A stretch of DNA of 64,000 nucleotides, taken from Hydractinia symbiolongicarpus (lineage: Eukaryota > Cnidaria > Hydrozoa > Anthoathecata > Hydractiniidae). The notes under the pieces were generated by a model. That model had not been told where the DNA came from and did no database searches. It was given only the letters and a program-made list of their open reading frames with translations. The translations under genes and the position numbers were made by a program. The stretch covers positions 8,308,001 to 8,372,000 of the forward strand of contig NC_079884.1 of NCBI RefSeq assembly GCF_029227915.1, in the 5' to 3' direction. Of this stretch, positions 54,360 to 64,000 are shown one piece after another. Positions within the stretch are counted from its first letter, which is position 1. Every line of letters starts with the position of its first letter.

Positions 54360-57300
54360 TTATAAACCAAAAATGTTCTGAGACAACTTTTCAAATTCTT
54401 CGTTGGTGTAAGTAAACTTGTTTAGGATCTGAATTGCACTATCCTCTGTCATTTCTACATATTCACTTTCGTCTAAATAAATTTAAAAACAAGATAATTA
54501 ACTGTAACCTACTATTACTACAACCACGCGAAAAAGAAAACTCTCATTTAGTTTGCTTTACCTCGGATTGGAAGAAAGCCTGAACATTCTAAACTTGCTG
54601 TGTTAAACGGATCATTTGTACATTCTAAAACAAAAAACATTATACCTTTTAATAACAAATAACCAGAAAGATCAAAACAGCAACTGTTAGCAAATCGAGT
54701 GTCTTTCTGGCCTGCAAGTAAAAAAATACGTCAATTTTTTTAACAATTATAATTCACATTCCTACTTTTAGCGACTGACGGATTTTGAGACCTATATTAT
54801 ATCGTACGATCTGAAATATGAATACATAATACAGGGACGCACATTTTCTCTTTAAAGTTAAAAGATTTTGAGTCATTTTTTTATAGAAATTTTAAAAATT
54901 ATTACTGTCAGGACTACAAGTCTTTTTTTAGTGATTTATTGTAAATTTTGCAAAAAAAATTCGCGGCTGTTTTTTTGTGATTTTGCGTGAATAAATTTTC
55001 ACAATTAAAAAATATGTGGTTGGGAAAACAAATCTCACATTTTTCTGCATTTTAAATTTTGATGCATCTCCAGGTTTTTAAATTTTCATAAATATTTTCA
55101 AATACAATTTAATAAGTCAAACATCTCATTTAGTAACTTCTTCCCACTCGTCTTTACTTTCCTCGTGATCCAGACTTTCAGAAAATAGAAAGCGCATTTA
55201 TAATAATTTTTCACGTTTTAGGGTGCGAGGGATTAAAAATAGGTGTGCTTATTACACGGGATCAAAGCAAAACGAAGAAATATTAGAAAATAACTTTCGC
55301 GAGTCGAGAATTGCCTGTAATTTCGCGACGAAAAACTTGCGATTTTTTTATTTAGAATGTTTCAAAACAAATTTTTGCGAGGCGAGTTAAATATCGATAA
55401 ATTCAAAATAATTTTCACCCGCGAAACTGTCTGCCATAAAAGTATACATGGAAGGGAGGGTATTTAGTAATCTTGCAGAAAAAACTTTAAAATATTATAT
55501 CGAAAAGTTAAGGTTATATATTTTTAATGTTTTAAGAAGATTCATGAGGATTTTAAAGGAACTTTCTCGTAAGAAAGAATTTTAGAGAGGGTGGCTGCAT
55601 AGTGATACATGGCGTGACAAATTCCTAAGAGAGAGATGTACATTTCTCGACGTACTTTAGAAATGTCTTAAAAGAACGTCAAAGTAGAGATTTTAAAATT
55701 CCTTACAATTTTATAAAGAAATATTCACCTGGAGATGGTTTCTTTGGAAAGATGAATACTGTAACTAATGCTGAATCATCGGTTTGTGTGCGAACAGATT
55801 CATGCCTGCACATAGCCAAGTTATGAGCAATGTTATTCTGACATAAATAATTAGTAATGGCGACCACATCACTAAAAATACAAACAGTTCGTAGCCATCA
55901 ATCAGCTGTTTGGAACTTTGAATTATTATTTTAAACTAATTAACACTTTTCTGGGTGGGGTTAATTTATTTTAAACCTGTCAAAGTATATTGTTTAGCTG
56001 CAACTTACTTAAAAACACTTTTCTAAGACGAAAGCTGTCATTGTATTCCACAGCTTAGAAAAATATCTCGCAAAGACAGAACAAACCTAGCTAATTCTTT
56101 AATATTTAGATCCACAAGCTGCAAAGCATATCCATTAACCATATACGCATCTAACTTGAACAAATTCTTTTTTAATAACTTCAGTTTCTATAAAAAGAGA
56201 AGACATTTTCAATTGGAAATAATTACATTGATAAATTGAATCTTTTTTGCCTTTAGGCTTTGTAGGCTTTCTGTAGGCTCTGTAAAGATTTACCTAATAC
56301 CTCTTTTTGCAAAAATTTAGTTTAACATCGTTACTTTCTGGGACAATTTCAGACGATTTTTGTCAACACTCCAAAATTTTCCAGGACAAATTTATTTTTC
56401 AGGTTTTTCCATGAATTTTTAGATTTTCCGTGGTTAAAATGCATTTCATTGAAAGGAGATTCACAGTCAAATACATCAAGTACAGAAAATTGGGTGTCAG
56501 GCTTCTACTTCCTTATCCCATGAAATGAGAAAACTTAAACAATGTGCATGACAAGTATGATACAACAACATGAATATATATTTACTTCAACTTACAGAGA
56601 TGTCTATAGGTAATTGCTGATCATACTGAAATGCATGGAAATGAAGATGGTTGACCGAGGCTAAAGCACATAAACTGTTAAATCCTATTCGAAATCCACT
56701 AGAAAAATAACATTGCAAAATAACAACATCTACAATAACATCAGAACTCAACTTGGATATATATAAATTTTTTCAAGCTGAAAGCTACATATTGCATCTT
56801 TGTTATTTACACAAATTTTCTGATTTTACTGAATGAATACATTTACTGGCTTTACACAAACATTGTCAGGTCAATATAACTCTACCTTTTAGCCAACAAG
56901 CAAAGCTCAACAGCAACTTCAATAGAATGTTTATCTAGAATTTGTGACAGACCATGATCAATATTGGGTACAAGTAACACGTGACCATATTCAATTGGAC
57001 TAACATTGACAATAATTTTGTCGTTTCGCTCTTCCTAAAAAGTTGATGACAAAATATCAACAAAGTTGAGGATTGTTTTTCCTCGTTGCTGTAAAAAAAC
57101 AAGACTAATTACTATTATGCCAGTATATATAGAAATTGATAAAACGTTCCGAACAGTAAGAGACTCTGTCCTGCAAGACTTCTCGAAAAGACACTCTGCA
57201 ATTATGGTAATCTCTTTTGAAAACTCAACAAAAAAGTTAACTCCCACCTGTAGGTCTGTTCTGTTTAGCATGAATAAAACCTGAAGCAAAACATGTAGCA

Positions 57301-58693
57301 TTGTGAAAACGTTAAAGTGAAAACGAGGGCTTAACTACAAACTGGTTTTAGGTCCAGCCTCTTACATTAAGTTATATAGCCTTATCTGTTTACTTTGATT
57401 TTAGAAAAAAAATTAATTAAAATGAAATGAATCTGTCTAAAAAAAATATCATGTACGGTTGTATACCAGTGAAAATAAATCAATTTAAAAGTAGCTTTAA
57501 ACTATTTTTATTAGCTTCTCCAGTGGCTATTTTTTAGATTTAACATTCCTTGGACTACAGCTGACTCTTTTTAGAAAACTTAGACTTAAATTTTCTACAA
57601 TTTTTTAACTGTATTTTGTACATTTTTTTATTATAGATAAAACACATTCTTTTTATAAGCATCACTAAGCAAAAATTTAAGCATCACATCAAGACCAAGG
57701 TCGAATAGGAGACATCAATTATAAGTAATTTTTGTTTTTAAATTTTAAACGCAACACAAAATATAATAAAATAAAATAAATAATAATAAAAATATAATAA
57801 AAATAAAAAGCATACGTTTTTATTCTAAATTATAGGCTTTTTATTTCTTCAAAAACATTCGATTATAAGAGTAGCATCACTTAGTCATTGGAGGCTAAAT
57901 TTACGGTTTCTAGTATTTTAGAGTTTCCATACCTACCTAATTAAGTTATACCTCAGAGTCCTTGATTTTGTTGAAATTAAATTTTTCTTGATTGAACGGC
58001 ATTACAACCTGGGTTGCAGCATCTGGTTTTCTTCTTTCCGAAAACCTCTTTTTGTTGAGCTAGGGGGAAAAAATGAGGCATTAGCAAAAATCTCAGGTCT
58101 ACATTCTTTAAATGTTATTCTGAAAGAAACTAAAAATGGTAGCCAAGCTACCTCGAAGTAAATAAAGACAAACACCAGTTTCTTTGGTCTGAAGATATGC
58201 AAAAAGTACAATAAATTTATACCTGTGCAGTGATACCATACTTCCCTGGCAGCACTTTTCTTTCGACACCATATAAAGAGTACCAGAACACACCTTCTTC
58301 CATTGCTTTGTCCCATGCATTACATAAAGTCGTAGTGAACTGAGAGGAAAAAAAATGTTATTATATGGACACAGTTTTAAGTTCATCTTGTAACATTCTA
58401 TTTCACTTATTTCACTTGTTTTTATTTGTTTGCACATAATTCTTCCTTAACCGAAGCTAAATGTTTGTTGCAACATACATTGAACAACAATCACACCAGA
58501 GAAACAGAAATTCTTATTTAGCTATTTGCTTTTGTTCATTTAATGTCCGTGTTATGTGAAATTTTCTGACTTTGTAATCAATAATTACCCAATACTTGGA
58601 AAAAAAGTGAAATGTTACCTTGCTTTTTCCACCTTCTTTATTTTGTCCAATTACAAAGTCTGTTGCTGAATAATCATATTTTCTCTCCGCCAT
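54360..58693 (-). CDS. GDPGP1: GDP-D-glucose phosphorylase
   Basis: Eleven exons: 58693-58619, 58339-58223, 58059-57952, 57280-57248, 57034-56886, 56698-56596, 56187-56087, 55871-55729, 54711-54646, 54624-54562 and 54472-54360. Phases are consistent; the total is 1071 bp, 356 aa (human about 385). The enzyme phosphorolyses GDP-D-glucose to GDP and glucose-1-phosphate, clearing a mis-formed sugar nucleotide (family knowledge). Seen: [10 protein letters not shown] near residue 57; [20 protein letters not shown] at ~120; [22 protein letters not shown] at ~165-185, carrying the HIT-type HxHxH histidines of the guanylyltransferase-like fold; [11 protein letters not shown] at ~240; and a [15 protein letters not shown] terminus. 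The ATG follows an in-line leader and begins [13 protein letters not shown]. It converges with the ubiquitin-like/ankyrin gene. No damage is seen. Confidence 0.93.
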
Positions 58694-59440
58694 GTTATCT
58701 ATTGTTTTTATGAATATAATTATCATGTATAAGATATAATGAAATGGAAAGTTAGCAATGATAATTTGTACAAACACAACAAACTTGAAAAGATCTATGG
58801 GTCATCCTTTGTACATTGTAGTCCTCTAACTGTCACCCATTGTACTGAGATTTGCTATTTTGCGACCCATAGCTATTAAACCATCGTTTTAAAAGAGTTA
58901 TTATAGAGATGAAGGACGTTTAGGTCAAGTGGTATAAGCCACTCTAAAATATAGTATGTCAAGTAACTTTTTATTTTTCTGTGATGACTTGCTATGGTTT
59001 GTTAAATTATATCAAAAACCAACAAACCTTCTATTTCGAAACAATAATAATAAAAGTAATATTTATTTTTTAATAAAAAAGAGTTATATATATGATGTGT
59101 GCTTACAATGGTTTTTATTTGTCAATAACATCATGTACAGGTACTCCCAAACTGCACAATCTGTGAATGGCAGTAACTCAAGCCGCCTTTCTAATTTATC
59201 TCAGTATTTAAAAAACTCTGATGCAAATTTGAGTTCTTGATAAATGAAGGAAGATGAAGAAACAACAGATGCATGACGAATCGTGCAGCGTAAATGAACA
59301 CTAAGGTGACGGGTAATGTTTCCAACCTCTCAGTTATATAACATACTTTGAATCAATATGATCTTGAAAACACCAGCAATAAAAAGATAGTTAGGGTATA
59401 TACACATAGAGGAAATAAATTGTTGTAAGTTCTATATAAT
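58694..59440. other. spacer between GDPGP1 and SELENOF
   Basis: This must hold the GDPGP1 promoter and the end of the SELENOF 3' UTR. The plus-strand frame at 58956-59240 is AT-driven and not supported. No repeat was recognised. Confidence 0.35.
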
Positions 59441-59446
59441 ACTTAT

Positions 59447-59488
59447 ATCATGTGTACATAACCGAAGGTTTTAAATGCAAACAATCAT
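59447..59488 (-). ncRNA. SECIS element in the SELENOF 3' UTR
   Basis: On the minus strand: ATGA (59488-59485), then T, a stem TGTTTGCAT, an apical region TTAAAACCTTCGGTT, the pairing strand ATGTACACA (eight of nine pairs including one G-U), and TGAT. This gives the AUGA / UGAU non-canonical quartet. Unpaired adenines sit 12 nt after AUGA, inside the usual 10-13 nt spacing. A short extra helix (ACC-UUC-GGU) above the A-bulge makes it a form-2 SECIS. It lies about 350 nt beyond the SELENOF stop codon on the same strand. Consensus rules are from memory; the fold was done by eye. Confidence 0.8.
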
Positions 59489-59841
59489 AAAATATTTTGT
59501 ATATATCTAAGTATTATAAAGAACTAAAAATGGTGGCATCCTCATACCAAGCTAGTTATAAAAATATCTAGCAAAAAAGTAATAATAATTACAATAATAA
59601 TAATAATTCTAAAAATCCCTACACAACAATAAATAAATTTGCAAAATCTTACCACGCTAAACTTTTTTATAAGGTGACTTTTTTTCAAACAAATTTTCTG
59701 TTGAAAACTTACTCTTGGTTAACTATAATCGATTAGTTTTAAGTGAGTAAATGAAGCATCAAAAACACAGAGAATCTTTCATACAAAAACATTATATCCT
59801 AATTGTTGTTTATATTAAATGAATGCAGTAATTTACATTGT

Positions 59842-62800
59842 TTATCGTCGTAACTTCTCCATCAAAAACTCATCAATCGTGTCTGTGTCCCATTTATCAA
59901 TGCTGAAATTCAAAGTTTTAATATGATATTAACAGAAATTAAATGACAGGCAAACTCATGGATCTTTTCGACAGGCTGCCGACTAGTGTGTTGAAGTTTT
60001 ATTAAACACTAAACCTACCTCAGAACCTCTTTCACAGCATCGGAATCATCATGCAACAAAAGTTGTGGATTGGCGCCACGTTCATACTAAAGCAATATTT
60101 TTTAATGTTTTTAAGTTAATTCATGTATATAGTAACATTTGTTGCTTTTCTCCTATAATATCTTTTTTTGCTAATAAAACGAATTTTATAAATAATAAAT
60201 TGCAAATAATTCAATTAAATGAGTTTAATCTTTCCACGCATCATTTTTAAAATATTTTCTTAAGATTTATTAAGGTAGGGCATGAAAAGAAATTATCAGA
60301 TTTTCTCCTTAGAAAGTGCCTTTTTTATTGTTGTCTTTCTATTTTAGCAAGTTCTTACTCAAATTTTAAAATTATTTCATACAACACGGTCACTCACCTG
60401 AATTTTAAGATTTGCAAACTTATCTTTCTTATCTCCTTTTATAAAAGCTAAACAAAAGCAGAAACATTGCATAAGATTAACATAAATTACAAATATTTAC
60501 TTACTTACCAAAAATTCCCAATTGAACCTAACAGCCCTAATTCTAAATTTCTAAATTACATCCTTAAGTGATTCCATAATGACTGTCTGTTACCATCACC
60601 CTTCTTGATAAAGTGACAATTCAACTTTTTTTTCCATACAACCTAACAGCCCTAATATCAAAGTTTTGGAACTTTAGAGAGTTTCTGTTGTTGAGTCTAA
60701 TGCTATTGAAGACCATTTAAAGGCCTATAGGGCAAATTTACTTTACGTCATTAATAGTAAATGCAAATTTACTTTACGTCATTAATAGTAAATGCAAATT
60801 TACTATTAATGACCTCCTTTGGGGTCATCAACAAAAATTTTTGGCACACAAAACAGACTTTGTCCATCCAACCATCATTGCGTGCAATTAAACACTGATA
60901 TTGAATAATAAATTGCGCACCTTGTTTAAAAAAAGCTTTTGGCACTATTTTAAACTAGTTCTCAGGAACCTTGGTACTTAAGCTAGTATTTTAAGGCAAA
61001 ACACAGTAATGACGGTTGGGAGTAGCCGTGGGGAGACAATGAGAAGTTGGTCAATCGTTTGACGAATATTGAATATTCTTGACGTCAGCCTTATTGTTTC
61101 TAGTGATTTTCTTAATAGACTGTTTTGACAATGGAGGATTTGGACCTAAACAGACAAGGTCTGTTTTGCTTGAGAAAAGTTTTTTGTTGACAGCCCATAT
61201 TAAGCATAATAACTAGTGTTAGTGATGAACAAAGTAGTTCTTCTTCAATATGACTTACACGCATTATACTCGCCCGTCATGATCAGAGGTCTGATCGGGG
61301 TGAAGCATTCTCTGTTGAAAATGAAATACGGATGTGCTATGATAAATATTCACCTATATATAATAATTAGTGGTTGCCTTAGAGGGAAACTGATAATGGG
61401 GGACAATTATACTGGTACTTCAAAACCAGATGGTATCACATATATAGCTATGGCTAGCTAGCGTATACCACACTGCACACTGGACCTTTTTAAAAACAGC
61501 CTTGATATTTGTTCCAGATACCAGAAAAACCACAGGATACACCACATTAAGAAGGGCTGATTCAAACTCCATTATACATATGCACACATTGGTGTAAACT
61601 GGATATTCAATCTAATGAGGACTGGCACACAACTGCTAATCCTGAAGACTTTCTTCGAAAGCTTACAACAAAGTACAACAAGGTAAGGTACCATTCTCAC
61701 ATGCTAGAGATGCGCATATTTCATGTGGCTAGCCTCACATATATCAAGAGATATACCCTGTCTATTATTTTCAGGTGGAGCCATGGCTTAGATAGGGAGT
61801 CCTAGAGTATTTAATGCTCATTTTGAGCTACGCAGACCCAATTAGGGTCTGCACTCTACTAGACAACTCCAGGCAACATCCAACGGCCCACACAGTGTAC
61901 CTCAATTTCCCTCACATGGCTTGGGTTAACCCGGGGCTATGGTAAATCGCCACTAAGGGGAATCGAACCGAGTTATAACCACTCAACTACGGTGCCACTA
62001 TGCTTATCTAAAAAACAGCTCTGTGTACTAACTGGCAACTCCATTGGCTGTATAACTTTATGGTTTTGATTATAGGCCATCCCTTAAAACAACTTCGCAA
62101 AGATGCTGGTGAACAGGGCAGCAATTTGCAGAGATTCAAAGCTTATTTTATAATTAAACTAGTTAAAATACTTGCAAGCAAACAAAACTATGCTTACAAA
62201 GATAATAGTATAAAATGTTATACACCTGGGGAACACAAATTTTCTTATTGGTGAGCAACCCCAGTGATGACTGTTCTGTAAATTGCACAAGTTTGAGTGC
62301 CAGTGAAAATAGTAATACGGTACATCTATAGACATAAGGCTAAGAATATCATGTTATAGTCATGCAGTGGTGCCAGTGAACAGGGGAAGTTGATGAGAAA
62401 TGCAAAATCAAGTAATTTAGACATTTACATAATTTAGTCAGGACCGACATCACAAATATTTGGTGTTAGAGTCACCCGACCGACCCTAATTTTTGATCGA
62501 AATTTTTGATAAACTGAGTTGGAAAAACTAAAATGACAAAAAAATATTATAGCTAGCTACGCTTGTTGTCTCCCCATAGCGATTACCCACCATTATTGTG
62601 CTTCACTTTAAAATGCGAAAAGGGTTCTGAGAACTAGTTGAAAAAGGCATGCGGAAACTTTATTTAAATGAGGTGCCAAAGTTATAATTAAATATCGGCA
62701 ATTTAATGGCGCGTGTGTTAATGGCTGGATGGTTGGATTCAATTTTTCCGAAATTTTGAGTTATCATTCGCAGATCGACCGATAAACCAACCGACTTTAA

Positions 62801-63241
62801 TTTTGGTGCTCAAATGACTCTAACGCCAGATAATTGTGACGTCCGACCAGTATACTGCATGTGCATGTCAGTTCTTCTCGATCAAAAAATCAAAACATTA
62901 TACGTCACGTTGCAACTTATCTATAAAAAGTATTAGATACATAAAAATTTCTTACCTTGGATTTGAGGATATCTTCCAATTTTTCATTGACACACTTTTA
63001 AAGTTACCTTTGCGTGCCTTTGTTCTGCATTTTCGTCCTTTCCAGTTTCACAACAATTTCTGCAAGTTTCTTCTAGTGAGGAAAGGTTAAATTGTTTTAA
63101 ATCATCACAAGATCCACAAAGAAGATTGGGAGAATAACCAACTTCACTACATTTCTCTGGTGACCATTTGGCTTTCCCAAAGTCAAATAATAATGTAAAC
63201 AAATATGAAAACAGACAGCCAAACAGCAGTTTGGTGTCCAT
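59842..63241 (-). CDS. SELENOF: selenoprotein F (Sep15), UGA-encoded selenocysteine
   Basis: Exons 63241-62956, 60447-60398, 60086-60019 and 59902-59842 give 465 bp and 154 aa counting Sec (human about 165). SELENOF is an ER thioredoxin-like protein that binds UGGT and acts in glycoprotein quality control (family knowledge). Seen: an N-terminal hydrophobic signal (FGCLFSYLFTLLFDF); the Cys-rich UGGT-binding part (CSEVGYSPNLLCGSCDDLKQ, EETCRNCCE); then KVCQ, TGA, KIGRYPQIQ at residues ~82-95, where vertebrates have CGUK. The downstream exons read AFIKGDKKDKFANLKIQ, YERGANPQLLLHDDSDA and WDTDTIDEFLMEKLRR, continuing the family past the TGA. The TGA (62986-62984) is therefore selenocysteine, supported by a SECIS at 59447-59488. 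The 2.5-kb first intron holds a SINE and MITEs. Confidence 0.95.
60745..60815. repeat. 31-bp tandem duplication closed by a perfect hairpin
   Basis: GCAAATTTACTTTACGTCAT plus TAATAGTAAAT is present twice in tandem. The second copy is followed by its own inverse: GTCATTAATAGTAAAT, a GCAA loop, ATTTACTATTAATGAC, which is a perfect 16-bp stem. It lies in SELENOF intron 1. Confidence 0.75.
61715..62000 (-). mobile_element. tRNA-derived SINE, second copy
   Basis: Collinear with 43735-44064 over its whole length, with small deletions near 61850 and 61950. The tRNA-like head (minus strand AGTGGCACCGTAGTTGAGTGG) is at the right end. Located in SELENOF intron 1. Confidence 0.75.
62448..62850. mobile_element. 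~400-bp MITE
   Basis: Left GACCGACATCACAAATATTT plus GGTGTTAGAGTCA and right, complemented, GGTCGGACGTCACAATTATC plus TGGCGTTAGAGTCA form the inverted termini. The inner part (TTGTCTCCCCATAGCGATTA, AATGCGAAAAGGGTTCTGAG) is found inverted and diverged at about 60950-61060. Located in SELENOF intron 1. Confidence 0.55.
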
Positions 63242-64000
63242 TTTTGCTTCAGTTGAGTGCGATGTGTTCTATTTTACTCACTTACCCATATTTTATGGAA
63301 AATGCGTGAAGTGGATGTGGGGAACATATAATTGACGTACGTGCGCCCCTTCGTTGCCCGCCCGGGTAAAGAAAGAATTTTCTATTAAAAGTTAGAAAAG
63401 GACGAGCCCGCGAGTGTAACCTATTAAAAAATTTTACTAGTTGTAAAAATGTAAAAGATTTAAATAAGAAACTTTTCTTGTATAATTTCATAGACGTCTT
63501 TTTGTTATATCAAAATCATGATTTTATGGAAATCCGTCAAAATTAAGAAATTTTTTTCTGGTAAAATAACCTCGGAATTTAAGAAACTTATATTCACTCG
63601 TTGTGGTGGAAAATCTCGGTAATGTGGTTCGTTTAAAGTCCTAGACTTAAGAGAGGGTTGATTGGCAAAAGAGGAAATCTTTTCATCATTTCGTAAGATA
63701 TTTAACTTGCGTTAAAAACGTATCAACCGTTTGTCACTTGGCATTAGGGCAGTGGTAGGTCGTCTAGGTTATGTAGGTCGTCAGAGTTTTGTTTTACTCC
63801 GCCCTTCGGGTTTACTTTGGAGGGCGGACGAGGCCAAAAAATATGAGGTTACATGAATTCATGTCGTAGCAGCGAAGCTATCGCCTGAATAACAAAGACA
63901 GGAAAAGTTCTCACCCGTTGATATTAAACCTAACCCATCAAAGTTTTACTGCCGTATATTCAAAAGTACCCCCACCCAGAAGCGCATGTTTTTTACTCAG
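63242..64000. other. SELENOF upstream region, no gene recognised
   Basis: This should contain the SELENOF promoter. TCCGCCCT and AGGGCGGA (about 63800-63830) form a perfect 8-bp inverted pair around a 15-base loop. The stretch 63340-63420 is locally GC-rich. No coding frame is supported. Confidence 0.35.

Noticed and set aside
58956-59240. Plus-strand 94-codon frame starting MSSNFLFFCDD
   Set aside because: AT-driven composition, no splice or family support, antisense to the SELENOF/GDPGP1 spacer.

Overview
The window is eukaryotic and almost certainly animal. It is AT-rich, its genes are split by GT-AG introns, and it is crowded with small transposons, SINEs and microsatellites. The gene content (a metazoan-type chitin synthase with tandem SAM domains, VPS8, GDPGP1, a selenocysteine-containing SELENOF) together with ZNF862-like and CaRF-like repeat proteins points to a cnidarian, probably a hydrozoan. 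That placement is inferred from family resemblance, not from a search.

Five protein genes could be assembled exon by exon, with splice phases that agree across every junction. VPS8 lies on + (10220-15228, 3 coding exons, 1405 aa). A SAM-containing chitin synthase lies on - (40114-20613, 20 coding exons, 1499 aa). A ubiquitin-like/ankyrin protein lies on + (51039-53636, 4 exons, 714 aa). GDP-D-glucose phosphorylase lies on - (58693-54360, 11 exons, 356 aa). Selenoprotein F lies on - (63241-59842, 4 exons, 154 aa including one UGA-encoded selenocysteine), with a convincing form-2 SECIS hairpin in its 3' UTR at 59447-59488. VPS8 and chitin synthase converge, as do the ubiquitin-like/ankyrin gene and GDPGP1. 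Nothing suggests the genes form one pathway: they cover endosomal tethering, cuticle or perisarc chitin synthesis, metabolite repair and ER quality control. A further small gene of unknown identity is hinted at by exons at 3452-3533 and 4589-4657.

The rest is mobile or repetitive DNA. From left to right: a broken hAT-like ZNF862 remnant (1-1320); a TIR element made of ~65-bp tandem units (3652-4562); an element with GAGTA-rich ends (4.69-6.77 kb); a 411-bp MITE (6803-7213); a SINE fragment (7350-7505); a retroposon tail (9.74-9.99 kb); a ~120-bp minisatellite (17.2-17.7 kb); a long-TIR element (18.3-19.1 kb); a 394-bp element with a 5-bp target duplication inside a chitin synthase intron (23435-23828); GACA and GAGT microsatellites in other introns of that gene; a 2.8-kb element with TAA target duplication and an unfamiliar ORF (35421-38233); an element with ATCGCGA-rich ends (41.95-43.30 kb); a tRNA-derived SINE (43.7-44.06 kb); a 3354-bp Mutator-like element with 9-bp target duplications carrying a decayed CaRF-like/PHD-finger gene (45349-48702); and a SINE plus MITEs inside SELENOF intron 1.

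The observations most worth follow-up are the Mutator-like element with a transcription-factor-like cargo, the TAA-duplicating element with an unrecognised protein, the pair of elements that share a core but have entirely different motif arrays at their ends, the tandem-SAM chitin synthase, and the intact SELENOF/SECIS pair.
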